From assembly GCA_023425025.1 (NCBI GenBank), contig JAFADG010000050.1:56294-120293 (forward strand): a DNA stretch of 64,000 nt. The letters are read 5' to 3'. The position numbers and the translations under genes are program-made. The notes beneath the pieces are model-generated. The model was not told where the DNA came from and ran no database searches. It saw nothing but the letters and a program-made list of their open reading frames with translations. This document shows positions 1 through 6,813 of this stretch, piece after piece. Source of the stretch: Bacillota bacterium. GTDB taxonomy: Bacteria > Bacillota > Clostridia > Christensenellales > Aristaeellaceae. The first letter of the stretch is position 1. Each line of letters starts with the position of its first letter.

Positions 1-402
1 GATATTGTGACAGTAGAATATCCGGCAGCGGCGGAGCCGGATGCCGGGACGGGAGGAGGTGAAGAAACCATGAATACGGCAACAGTTAATACAGGGGGAC
101 AAGGCCCGTTGAATTTCCGGCAGGGACCGAGCACCAATTACAAGTTCTGTGCCAGGAATCCGAAGGTACCCGAAGGCGCTGTAGTTGAGGTGCTGGAGGT
201 TCGGGGAGATTGGACCCGCATCATTTACAACGGAGAAACCGGATGGGTATTGAGCCAATACCTGACGCCTGGCGGGACGGTTGTTGAAGTGCCGGAGCCT
301 GTGCCGGCGCCCGTAGAGGATAGCGGCGGTGATACCGTCACCATTTACAGGGCCGATGCGCAGCGTATCATTACGCTTTTGCAGACGGCCATCAACAAAT
401 AG
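1..402 (+). CDS. C-terminal part of a phage lysin with bacterial SH3 domain (5' end cut by window)
   Basis: The open frame runs in from the window edge without a convincing start, so this is the C-terminal part of a longer protein. Residues of the form LNFRQGPSTNYK, then VVEVLEVRGDWTRIIYNGE and GWVLSQYL, match a bacterial SH3 (SH3b) wall-binding repeat. A Pro/Val/Glu-rich linker and a short helical tail follow. Such domains target peptidoglycan hydrolases to the wall. The next two genes are a holin and a small membrane protein, which fits a phage lysis cassette. The catalytic domain would lie upstream of base 1 and cannot be identified. Confidence 0.75.
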   Translation, partial: DIVTVEYPAAAEPDAGTGGGEETMNTATVNTGGQGPLNFRQGPSTNYKFCARNPKVPEGAVVEVLEVRGDWTRIIYNGETGWVLSQYLTPGGTVVEVPEPVPAPVEDSGGDTVTIYRADAQRIITLLQTAINK

Positions 403-414
403 GCGGTGTCACAA

Positions 415-1044
415 ATGAAAAAGCAGGCGGACAGACTGAGAGTGAAGCGGGCGCAGAGGATCCGCTTTTGGATTGTGTACGGGGGAACGGCGGTATACTT
501 CGCTATATGCTGGATATTGGGGTATGGCTTCGACAGGGAGCAAAAGGACGGGATACTGAAAACGCTGCAAGCCGTTGGGAAAATTGCAATCGCGGCGGGG
601 GCAGCTGCTATCACCTGGTTCATGGGACTGGATGGGGCCATAAGGGCGCTGCTGATCATGCAGGCGGTAGATTACGGGGCCGGGATCATCATGGCCGCCC
701 TGGGGAAAAGCAAAAAGACGGAAACCGGGAAGTTATCCAGCAAGGTGGGATTCCGAGGGATCGTCAAGAAAATGGCCATGTTCGCAATCGTTGCGCTGGG
801 GGCGTTGCTGGATACCATGTTCGGGGAAATACACATGGTCCGCAACGCCTTTGCCATCTTCTACTGCGTGAATGAATTTCTATCCATCTGCGAGCACGCG
901 AAAATGCTGAATGTACCCATACCGCCTGTCAACAACATCCTGGGGAAACTGCTGGACCAGAACGGAATCAGGCTGGCGGACAAAACAACACAGCCGGCCA
1001 TTGCGCCGGCAAAAGAAGAAACGGAAGGGACGGGGATTGGATGA
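415..1044 (+). CDS. Phage holin family protein
   Basis: A 209-residue membrane protein with about four hydrophobic segments and the pattern RALLIMQAVDYGAGIIMAAL, then KLSSKVGFRGIVKKM. This matches the phage holin 4 (Cph1/TcdE-like) family, whose members have a DY(L/G)TG-type loop followed by a Lys-rich SSK-GF-G-KK segment. Holins permeabilise the membrane so the lysin can reach the wall. I chose ATG 415 because an AGGCGG ribosome site lies 8 bases upstream; GTG 406 overlaps that site. The gene follows the lysin by 12 bases and overlaps the next gene by 4 bases, consistent with a lysis operon. Confidence 0.85.
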   Translation: MKKQADRLRVKRAQRIRFWIVYGGTAVYFAICWILGYGFDREQKDGILKTLQAVGKIAIAAGAAAITWFMGLDGAIRALLIMQAVDYGAGIIMAALGKSKKTETGKLSSKVGFRGIVKKMAMFAIVALGALLDTMFGEIHMVRNAFAIFYCVNEFLSICEHAKMLNVPIPPVNNILGKLLDQNGIRLADKTTQPAIAPAKEETEGTGIG

Positions 1045-1493
1045 AAAAGAAATTGTTTGCCATCCTACTGCTGGGGCTGATGCTTGCATGCATGGCTTGG
1101 CCACTTTTGGCCATGGCGGAGGATGCCGGGGCTATCAGCACAAACATCACGGACTATCTGACGCCGGAGGAATTTGCTTCGTTTGCCGGACAGGTGACAT
1201 TTGTTGTGCTGGTGGTGCAGTTTTTGAAACTGCCCATTGACAATTTGGTGGGAAAGGTCAAGACAGAGTATATTGTATATGCGGTGGCGGTGATTGCCCA
1301 GGTTTTGGCTCAGGGAATGCTATACGGATTCAACAGCTTTACATGGGGTTTCATCCCCAAGTGCATTGCCTATGCCTTCCTGGTGGCTGTGGTTGCCAAG
1401 GAAACGTATGTAAAGGCCATTGGGAACGTGGAGGCGAAGAAGGCGGCGCTGGCGGTACAGGCTGGGTTGGAGGCAAAGCCGCCTGATGAGTAA
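1041..1493 (+). CDS. Small phage membrane protein of the lysis cassette
   Basis: A 150-residue protein that starts in an ATGA overlap with the holin stop. It has an N-terminal signal-like segment (MKKKLFAILLLGLMLACMAW, cleavage plausible after AMA), a hydrophobic segment at about 50-70 (VTFVVLVVQFLKLPIDNLV) and another at about 80-100. This layout occurs in short phage proteins next to holins, sometimes called second holins, but I do not recognise a named family. Its position makes a role in lysis likely by inference only. It is the last gene before a strong terminator. Confidence 0.7.
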   Translation: MKKKLFAILLLGLMLACMAWPLLAMAEDAGAISTNITDYLTPEEFASFAGQVTFVVLVVQFLKLPIDNLVGKVKTEYIVYAVAVIAQVLAQGMLYGFNSFTWGFIPKCIAYAFLVAVVAKETYVKAIGNVEAKKAALAVQAGLEAKPPDE

Positions 1494-1572
1494 AAAAATG
1501 AAGCTGCTTTCGCGGGATGACCGCAATCGCGCCCCGTAAACGCTTGCGCGTTTATCATGTGCCTAGATTATA

Positions 1573-1622
1573 TCGATCAAAAAAAGCCCTAACCTTATGG
1601 TTGGGGCTTTTTTTTTGATCGA
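1573..1622. terminator. Bidirectional intrinsic terminator after the lysis cassette
   Basis: A 22-base arm and a 24-base arm (1573-1594 and 1599-1622) pair around a TTAT loop, with one G:U pair and two extra T residues. The core AAGCCC/GGGCTT is flanked by A and T runs on both sides, so it can stop transcription in either direction. It separates the GC-rich lysis genes from the AT-rich gene that follows. Confidence 0.9.
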
Positions 1623-1676
1623 AATGGTGTATAATGACGAATAGTGGAATTGTTAACAGCAAATGGAGGAGTGCAC

Positions 1677-2405
1677 ATGCTAATCAAGGGTAAATACATA
1701 TATAAAAAGGCAATAATACTTACAGAGCAAAGAATGAGAGAATTACATGAAATACTCATGAATTACTTTGATAAAATAAAATATAAAGCAATAATTGAAT
1801 CGGGGTCGGAGATAGAATTTAATGGGATTGATGAATTGGTTGATTATGACAATCATCTTGAAAGGAAGATTCAAAAAATTGAAATCACATGCCAGAAAAG
1901 AGACACTATAAATATCACAATGCTATTTATTGAATGTTACGGTGACTTTATTTTACAATATGATAAAACCATATTATGTATTTACACGGTAACTGATACA
2001 AAGGAAGAAGTAAATCTAAAAAGCGATTTTGATAATATATTTGATAAAGCGAAGGCAAGGTATTGGATTTTCAGCAAGATTTGTGCCATTCATCTAATTG
2101 CTATATGGGGAATATATTCTTTGATACATATGATTTTGAACTTTAGTGAGGTAAATCAAACAGATTACTCCATTACATTTTGGATATCGGTGTTTTTAGT
2201 CATGCTTGCAATTGTTGCAGTTCTTAGGAGAATAATTGATTTATTTTTAAGATACCTATTTCCACCAATTGTATTTTGTTGGGGTGAAAATCATGACGCA
2301 AATACAAGAAGGGTAGATTTACGCTCGAATTTATCGTGGGGTAGCATATTTGCAGTAATTGGTGCAGTTGTTGGAGGATTGGTTACAAAATATCTTATAA
2401 AGTAA
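1677..2405 (+). CDS. AT-rich membrane protein of unknown function in the element
   Basis: A 242-residue protein with a soluble, charged N-terminal half and a C-terminal half holding three hydrophobic segments: about residues 135-160, 172-195 and 222-240. ATG 1677 has GGAGG 7 bases upstream; the frame is open a little further up but without a ribosome site. Base composition is much more AT-rich than the flanking lysis and polymerase genes, which points to recent acquisition. It lies between the lysis cassette and an oppositely oriented gene pair, the usual place for lysogenic-conversion or defence genes. I do not recognise the family. Confidence 0.75.
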   Translation: MLIKGKYIYKKAIILTEQRMRELHEILMNYFDKIKYKAIIESGSEIEFNGIDELVDYDNHLERKIQKIEITCQKRDTINITMLFIECYGDFILQYDKTILCIYTVTDTKEEVNLKSDFDNIFDKAKARYWIFSKICAIHLIAIWGIYSLIHMILNFSEVNQTDYSITFWISVFLVMLAIVAVLRRIIDLFLRYLFPPIVFCWGENHDANTRRVDLRSNLSWGSIFAVIGAVVGGLVTKYLIK

Positions 2406-2514
2406 TCACGGCAATATGCAGAGAGAGTGAATTGGGTATCCTGGGGAGTATCACTCCTTACGCATAACGAACAATGCACAAGTAAGAATATAGACATGTA
2501 CATTTATGTGTTAA

Positions 2515-3057
2515 CTAATCTCTAGTTTCCACAAACCACATCCCCTCCATGAACCATAAATACCGTTCCTGGCCCGATATCATGCAGGTGAAACGCGTAC
2601 CGGAACCGCCTGTTGCATTGTTTTTGAGGTTGGAGGCCTGGCGGATATCCGTTACCGTATCAATGGGGAATTTCCTGCCGTTCACCCAATGGAGGACGGT
2701 TGGCTTCATATTGCCCAGCGTATCATATATGACTTCCATTTTAACATAGGTTCGAGCCATTTTCTTTTCGCCTTCTTCCCATAGCTTGGGGTCTATACCA
2801 GCCTGGCGGATATCCTGGGCATCGGGAGTTTTGAAAGAGTAGGGGCTTTTGTCTGTTTCGCATGTGCCAATGTCGAAAGCCGGGGCAAGGGCATTGTATA
2901 TCTGCATGGCGGATATATCAGGCGAGATCATTTCGTGCCTGAGCATGGAGGAACGCAGCATATCGGCCGTTGCGATATCCCAGCGCTGATCGGTGTTTTC
3001 AAGATGACCGCCGACAACAGCGTTATAGCAGGCCATGACCAGGGCGTTTTGTTCCAT
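2515..3057 (-). CDS. Hypothetical protein paired with the Y-family polymerase
   Basis: A 180-residue soluble protein starting with GGAGGT-preceded ATG at 3057, only 12 bases after the polymerase stop, so the two are almost certainly co-transcribed. The N-terminal half is acidic and helical (VGGHLENTDQRWDIATADML). The C-terminal half is a small beta-rich region with a repeated basic/aromatic pattern (VLHWVNGRKFPIDTVTDIRQ, then YLWFMEGMWFVE). I do not recognise the family by name. Its place behind a mobile-element polymerase suggests an accessory role in damage tolerance or element maintenance, which is inference from position. Confidence 0.75.
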   Translation of the reverse strand: MEQNALVMACYNAVVGGHLENTDQRWDIATADMLRSSMLRHEMISPDISAMQIYNALAPAFDIGTCETDKSPYSFKTPDAQDIRQAGIDPKLWEEGEKKMARTYVKMEVIYDTLGNMKPTVLHWVNGRKFPIDTVTDIRQASNLKNNATGGSGTRFTCMISGQERYLWFMEGMWFVETRD

Positions 3058-3069
3058 GGGGTACCTCCG

Positions 3070-4323
3070 CTATTTTCCGGTAAAGAAGGGTACCGGGTGT
3101 ATGGTGTGATCATCCTTGGGGTTGATTTTTGAGAACGGCTTTTCAGCCAGTATGATTCCGCGCTGGATGCTCAATTGGCCAAAGCGGCGGCGAATGTCAT
3201 CGATGGAGTGGGACAGGGCCAATTCCTTTTCCCGGTGGAGCGCCCGGCCCATCAAGTCCAGCTGGATGGGCGCGTCATCAGGAACCAGAGAGGAACAATG
3301 TACGCCGATAGAGCGCAGGGGGAGCATTCGCATGTACCGCTCCCGAAAAAGGGCGATTGCTGTTTTTGCAATATCGCCGGCAAGGGCCGTTGTGTAACCC
3401 ACTGTGCGCTGGCAGCTGCCCACATTTAACTTGGCATCACGCACACTGATGGCAATGCAGCCGGATCGGAAACCGTGATCCCGAAGCCTGGAAGCAACCG
3501 ATTCGGACAAGAGATAAAAGACGGCTGAAGCCTCCTGGAGGGTGGTAACGTCTTTGGGAAGCGTTGTGCTGTTGCCAACAGATTTTATGGCGGCTTTTGC
3601 CTCCACCGGCATAACGGGGCTGGTGTCCTCACCACGGGCGAAATCCTGAAGGATCAGGCCGTTCTTGCCGAATTTCTTCTGTAGAAAATCCGTTGGATAA
3701 GAAGCAAGCTGCCCTATGGTAGTTACATTGAGGTCGGTCAATTTCTTTGTGGTCTGCGGCCCGACATACAGAAGCTCACTGACAGGCAGCGGCCATACTT
3801 GCTGCTGGTAGCTTTCACGGGTGATGACCGTTGTGGCATCGGGCTTTTTCATGTCGCTGCCGAGCTTGGCAAAAATTTTGTTGAAGCTCACGCCGACAGA
3901 TACGGTTATGCCCAGCTCGTCAATGACGCGTCGGCGAAGAAGGTTACCTAGCATCTGGCCATGCCGGAGGGTGACGCCAGGGTTTGATATATCCATCCAG
4001 GCTTCATCCAGACCAAAGGATTCCACGCGGTCGGTGAATTCTTCATAGATTTTGCGCATGTACTGCGAAAATCGGATATATCTTTCGTATTCCGGGGGCA
4101 TGACCGTAAGGCTGGGGCAAACCTGTTTTGCCTGCCATATGGCCATGCCCGTTTTCACGCCCATCTTTTTTGCCTCGCGGGTGCTGGCCAGGACAATGCC
4201 GTGCCGGGCCTCCGGGTCACCGCATACGGACAAGGGTTTGCCGCGGTATTGCGGGTAAAAGACGGTGCAAACCGAAGCATAAAAGGAGTTAGCATCGATG
4301 TGGAGGATGGTCCTATCAGGCAT
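3070..4323 (-). CDS. Y-family DNA polymerase (DinB/UmuC-like, mobile-element type)
   Basis: A 417-residue translesion polymerase. The N-terminal ILHIDANSFYASV carries the first catalytic Asp. The second motif ESFGLDEAWMDIS carries the Asp-Glu pair, and SVGVSFNKIFAKLGSD is the fingers/palm motif of the family. A helix-hairpin-helix region (LLYVGPQTTKKLTDLNVTTI) and a little-finger domain follow. ATG 4323 is preceded by GGAGGCG; the longer open frame upstream has no ribosome site. A LexA-like box and a sigma-A promoter lie just upstream, so SOS control is likely. It probably copies damaged DNA with low fidelity. Assignment to PolIV or PolV subfamily is uncertain. Confidence 0.93.
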   Translation of the reverse strand: MPDRTILHIDANSFYASVCTVFYPQYRGKPLSVCGDPEARHGIVLASTREAKKMGVKTGMAIWQAKQVCPSLTVMPPEYERYIRFSQYMRKIYEEFTDRVESFGLDEAWMDISNPGVTLRHGQMLGNLLRRRVIDELGITVSVGVSFNKIFAKLGSDMKKPDATTVITRESYQQQVWPLPVSELLYVGPQTTKKLTDLNVTTIGQLASYPTDFLQKKFGKNGLILQDFARGEDTSPVMPVEAKAAIKSVGNSTTLPKDVTTLQEASAVFYLLSESVASRLRDHGFRSGCIAISVRDAKLNVGSCQRTVGYTTALAGDIAKTAIALFRERYMRMLPLRSIGVHCSSLVPDDAPIQLDLMGRALHREKELALSHSIDDIRRRFGQLSIQRGIILAEKPFSKINPKDDHTIHPVPFFTGK

Positions 4324-4347
4324 GAGGATTCGCCTCCATTGAAAATG

Positions 4348-4361
4348 GGAAAGAGTGTTCG
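4348..4361 (-). promoter_or_regulatory. LexA/SOS box upstream of the Y-family polymerase
   Basis: Read on the minus strand, CGAACACTCTTTCC matches 12 of 14 positions of the Gram-positive LexA consensus CGAACRNRYGTTYC. It lies just downstream of the predicted -10 element, where a repressor would block initiation. The gene product is a translesion polymerase, a classic SOS target. Confidence 0.6.
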
Positions 4362-4373
4362 CTTTACGCGCAT

Positions 4374-4403
4374 ATGATAGCACCGGATAAGCGGGGAATG
4401 CAA
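4374..4403 (-). promoter_or_regulatory. Sigma-A promoter for the polymerase gene pair
   Basis: On the minus strand a TTGCAT -35 (4403-4398) and a TATCAT -10 (4379-4374) are separated by 18 bases. The LexA-like box follows directly downstream. Confidence 0.55.
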
Positions 4404-4499
4404 TGGTTAATGCTGGATGATGGAGAATATACACTTTGGGGGATAAAAAAAGCGCCCGGCTGAAGGCACAGAATATAAGATTATACATATGTATATAGA

Positions 4500-4539
4500 G
4501 ATATCACACCTAACAATGTATATGGTTTTAGGTGATATC
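4500..4539. repeat. Inverted repeat between the polymerase and toxin promoters
   Basis: The arms GATATCACACCTAA (4500-4513) and TTAGGTGATATC (4528-4539) are inverted copies apart from two extra bases in the left arm. The pair lies in AT-rich DNA between two divergently transcribed units, so it may be an operator for an element-encoded repressor or an RNA hairpin. No T run follows, so it is not a terminator. Confidence 0.6.
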
Positions 4540-4587
4540 AACAATAACTGAACGATATATTCTTTGCAAAAGAAATGGTTCGGATCA

Positions 4588-4616
4588 TTGATTGAGAGAA
4601 TAATTTCCAGTATAAT
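4588..4616 (+). promoter_or_regulatory. Strong sigma-A promoter for the holin-like toxin transcript
   Basis: TTGATT at 4588-4593 and a perfect TATAAT at 4611-4616 are separated by the ideal 17 bases. Transcription would start near 4623 and leave an untranslated leader of about 110 bases before the toxin start at 4734. Confidence 0.8.
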
Positions 4617-4733
4617 TAGGGAGGCGCAGGACCCAAACCTAATACAAGAGGGGGTGAGCAACATTCCTCTTGCAAAAGATGCCAAGTTCAGCTATGAACC
4701 TTTGCTTTCTTTAGGAGAAGGGGGATTGCAGCC

Positions 4734-4838
4734 ATGTCAGAGTATGAGGTCATGCGGATAACCTTGCTAAGTATGCAAATCATCCTGTTTGTGATGCAAA
4801 TGGTAATAACTTTGATCATCGCATTAATGAAACGATAG
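4734..4838 (+). CDS. Putative holin-like toxin (Hol-Tox family), 34 residues
   Basis: The frame encodes MSEYEVMRITLLSMQIILFV followed by MQMVITLIIALMKR. The MSxYE start, a single hydrophobic helix and a short basic tail are the hallmarks of the small Firmicutes holin-like toxin family, often type I toxins controlled by an antisense RNA. A GGAGAAGGGGG ribosome site lies 8 bases upstream. The gene has its own consensus promoter (4588-4616) and a perfect-stem terminator immediately after the stop. That it is toxic, and that an antisense RNA exists, is inference from the family. It is too short for routine gene calling but well supported by the flanking signals. Confidence 0.75.
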   Translation: MSEYEVMRITLLSMQIILFVMQMVITLIIALMKR

Positions 4839-4843
4839 TTTGT

Positions 4844-4871
4844 AAGGGGAGGCACTCCACTGCCTCCCCTT
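4844..4871 (+). terminator. Terminator of the toxin gene
   Basis: AAGGGGAGGCA (4844-4854) and TGCCTCCCCTT (4861-4871) form a perfect 11-bp stem around a 6-base loop, six bases after the toxin stop. The T run is short, but type I toxin transcripts often end this way. Confidence 0.8.
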
Positions 4872-4889
4872 CACATTATGCAGCCAAAA

Positions 4890-4918
4890 AGATAATGATA
4901 CCAATTTTTCAATGCCAA
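4890..4918 (-). promoter_or_regulatory. Possible antisense-RNA promoter facing the toxin gene
   Basis: On the minus strand TTGGCA (4918-4913) and TTATCT (4895-4890) are 17 bases apart. A transcript starting near 4884 would run antisense through the terminator and 3' end of the toxin gene, the usual layout of type I antitoxins. This is a weak-consensus match and unproven. Confidence 0.3.
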
Positions 4919-4983
4919 GCGATTGCTTTTGAAATATCATTGGGTGCTGGGGAAAGTGTGATTATGTGGGATTGAGGCTTAGG

Positions 4984-5019
4984 AAAAAGCCCGTTGGCCC
5001 GGCATTATATAGCCGGGCC
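4984..5019 (-). terminator. Terminator of the LPD29 gene cluster
   Basis: GGCCCGGC (4996-5003) pairs perfectly with GCCGGGCC (5012-5019). Read on the minus strand the stem is followed by AACGGGC and a run of five T residues. It ends the leftward gene series 7398-5032. Confidence 0.75.
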
Positions 5020-5031
5020 GGATGGAGGATT

Positions 5032-6117
5032 TCAAGGGGTTTGATGATATAGCCAGGAGGCTTTGAACACGGACACGGCACATGCCCGGTCACGGTTGGC
5101 GAGCTCCTGGAGGAGGAACCGGGCAATCATGTCGCGGGAAGGGTCCGTGCTCGTGCGTTGGGCATGGACGGCGGCGGCCAGCTGCTCGTTGGTGAGGGTG
5201 GCCAAGAGCATTTGCGTTTCATCGGCGGCGGATTGCTGCTCCTGCTCCTCTTTTTGCTGGCGGTAAGCGGACAGGGAAACGACGTTGGAGGATTCAAGGG
5301 CGGGGCTGTTTGCTTCCTCCTGGGAGAGGACCACGATAACCGCGGCGGGCTGGGATTCCTCTGCTTTCTGCTCGCGGCGGTAGCGCTCCGTCTGCTGGAG
5401 GCGGTGAAGCTCCTGATATTCCGGCGCCCAGGAATCCGGGTTGGCATTTTCGTAGTAGTGGGCATTGAAGCGGGGGCCGTCTTGGTATTCCTCGGGGATG
5501 GTGCCATACTTTGCTTGACAGTGGGTCAGCAGCTCGGCGCGGCGGGCCTCGGACTGATCACGTTGGGAATGGACATAGCGGGCGCCGGGGCAGCCAAGGG
5601 AAGGATCAATGGAGCGGACGCCATGATAGTCGTTCATGCTGTCATAGGTGCCGGTTTGGTATTCGTCGGTGATGAAGGACACAAGGGAAGCCACCGGGCC
5701 GTCAGTGTAGGAAATGTCAACGCTGTTGCCCTGGGAAAAGGTGTCTGAATGCACGGCGAATTTGACCGTTGGGAAAGCCTGCTTGAGCCGGGCACGGATC
5801 GCCTTTGCCGTGAGGGCGGCGCTGGTGAGGGTGGAGCCCAGCTCCTCCGTGCGCTGCTGACGGTAATCGGCGCGGGCCTTACGGCTTTTCAAATGACGGG
5901 CGATTTCCTGCTGCCGGGAGGATTCATGGCGGTAGGTGCAAAACGTGGTGGGTTTGCCGGCCGTGCCGTCAAAGATTATCAGGCCAAAGCTGCCTGGGAA
6001 GGGGAAAAGGCAAATGGTACAATCCTCTTCCGGGTGATGGGTGACGGTATCGCAATTGTAAAGGCTGATAAGGTGCTGGCGGTTTGCCTCCCGCTTGGCT
6101 TTGGTGTCCATACGCAT
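5032..6117 (-). CDS. LPD29 domain-containing mobile-element protein
   Basis: A 361-residue soluble protein. Residues about 105-170 (IRARLKQAFPTVKFAVHSDT through DEYQTGTYDSMNDYHG) match the large polyvalent-protein-associated domain LPD29, found in proteins of conjugative elements and phages. An N-terminal Cys/His-containing region (YNCDTVTHHPEEDCTICLF) precedes it and a Gln/Glu-rich helical region (about 235-300) follows. The molecular role of LPD29 is not established. I chose ATG 6117 because AGGAGG is 7 bases upstream; ATG 6123 is only 1 base from it. It is the last of four leftward genes. Confidence 0.75.
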   Translation of the reverse strand: MRMDTKAKREANRQHLISLYNCDTVTHHPEEDCTICLFPFPGSFGLIIFDGTAGKPTTFCTYRHESSRQQEIARHLKSRKARADYRQQRTEELGSTLTSAALTAKAIRARLKQAFPTVKFAVHSDTFSQGNSVDISYTDGPVASLVSFITDEYQTGTYDSMNDYHGVRSIDPSLGCPGARYVHSQRDQSEARRAELLTHCQAKYGTIPEEYQDGPRFNAHYYENANPDSWAPEYQELHRLQQTERYRREQKAEESQPAAVIVVLSQEEANSPALESSNVVSLSAYRQQKEEQEQQSAADETQMLLATLTNEQLAAAVHAQRTSTDPSRDMIARFLLQELANRDRACAVSVFKASWLYHQTP

Positions 6118-6161
6118 GGTCATACCTCCTGAAAATGTGATTTTTGGGGAGAGGGGCTAGG

Positions 6162-6189
6162 GGAAAAGGCCGTTGACGCGGCATTATGT
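6162..6189. repeat. Recurrent intergenic boundary motif, copy B
   Basis: On the minus strand the sequence ATAATGCCGCGTCAACGGCC lies just after the stop of the 81-residue gene. Close relatives lie at 4984-5011 and 6462-6489, each just beyond a stop codon of the same gene series. The shared core is AATG, then CCG/ACCG, then CAACGG. Confidence 0.6.
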
Positions 6190-6194
6190 AGAGG

Positions 6195-6440
6195 TTATTT
6201 GGCCAGGTTGAGCAGGGGTTCATGCCAATGGAGGGCAACAAGAGAGGACTTCATGAGGCGGCGCTGAAAGGTGCCGCTTTCGGTCCTGGTTTGAATCAGA
6301 ATAGATTTGGGCGTTTCGCTGAGGATGGCTAGCACGGTGCTTTTGTGGCCATAGTGCCACATGAGCACATCGCCGGGCTTGATTTGGCCGGCCGAGATGG
6401 ACTGGACCGGGCCGATGCCCTGGAGGTGGATAGTTTGCAT
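6195..6440 (-). CDS. Small hypothetical protein, 81 residues
   Basis: It starts MQTIHLQGIGPVQSISAGQI at ATG 6440 with GGAGG 8 bases upstream. The beta-rich pattern IKPGDVLMWHYGHKSTVLAI resembles short Hint-like or SH3-like element proteins that bind through a PGD turn, but no family is recognised. It sits in a leftward series of four element genes and is bounded on both sides by the recurrent intergenic motif. Confidence 0.7.
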   Translation of the reverse strand: MQTIHLQGIGPVQSISAGQIKPGDVLMWHYGHKSTVLAILSETPKSILIQTRTESGTFQRRLMKSSLVALHWHEPLLNLAK

Positions 6441-6461
6441 TGAGGCAGCCTCCTTTGTCAG

Positions 6462-6489
6462 ATTCGGCCCGTTGGCCGGTCCATTGTTG
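6462..6489. repeat. Recurrent intergenic boundary motif, copy C
   Basis: On the minus strand it reads CAACAATGGACCGGCCAACG followed by GGCC, directly after the stop of the 66-residue gene. It matches copies at 4984-5011 and 6162-6189 in most positions. Confidence 0.55.
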
Positions 6490-6494
6490 CGGGG

Positions 6495-6695
6495 TTATAC
6501 GGTGGTCAGTTCCTCCTGGGTGACGGTAGCCTGTGCAATGTCCGCCTTGCTGACGCGGCGGATCATGCGGCCCAGGCGGTTGTCATCGAGCACCAGGCGG
6601 GCGGTGTAATGGGTGCCGTGGTCCACAAGATCGGAAAAGCGGTATATGCCGGAACTGATGGTGACGGTGTAGACCGTTGCCTTGGTGGTGGGCAT
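6495..6695 (-). CDS. Small hypothetical protein, 66 residues
   Basis: The product MPTTKATVYTVTISSGIYRF continues with a beta-rich core (HYTARLVLDDNRLGRMIRRV) and an acidic tail. Its composition matches its neighbours and it lies in the same leftward series, about 50 bases from the next gene. A ribosome site of GGGAGCGCCC type is present but weak. No family is recognised. Confidence 0.6.
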   Translation of the reverse strand: MPTTKATVYTVTISSGIYRFSDLVDHGTHYTARLVLDDNRLGRMIRRVSKADIAQATVTQEELTTV

Positions 6696-6779
6696 GGTGG
6701 GCGCTCCCTTCTGCTGAAGGTTGATCTGGTCAGCCTGTCGGCTGCGGCTTCCCGCGACGCCGGGCGCTGCCGGCGTTTC

Positions 6780-6799
6780 GACCCGGCGCCGGCCGGGTC
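6780..6799. repeat. GC-rich palindrome downstream of the 194-residue gene
   Basis: GACCCGGC and GCCGGGTC pair perfectly around a GCCG loop, 15 bases beyond the stop of the gene ending at 6814. No T run follows, so it may stabilise the 3' end or pause polymerase rather than terminate. Confidence 0.6.
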
Positions 6800-6813
6800 A
6801 TCATCAGGCGGGG

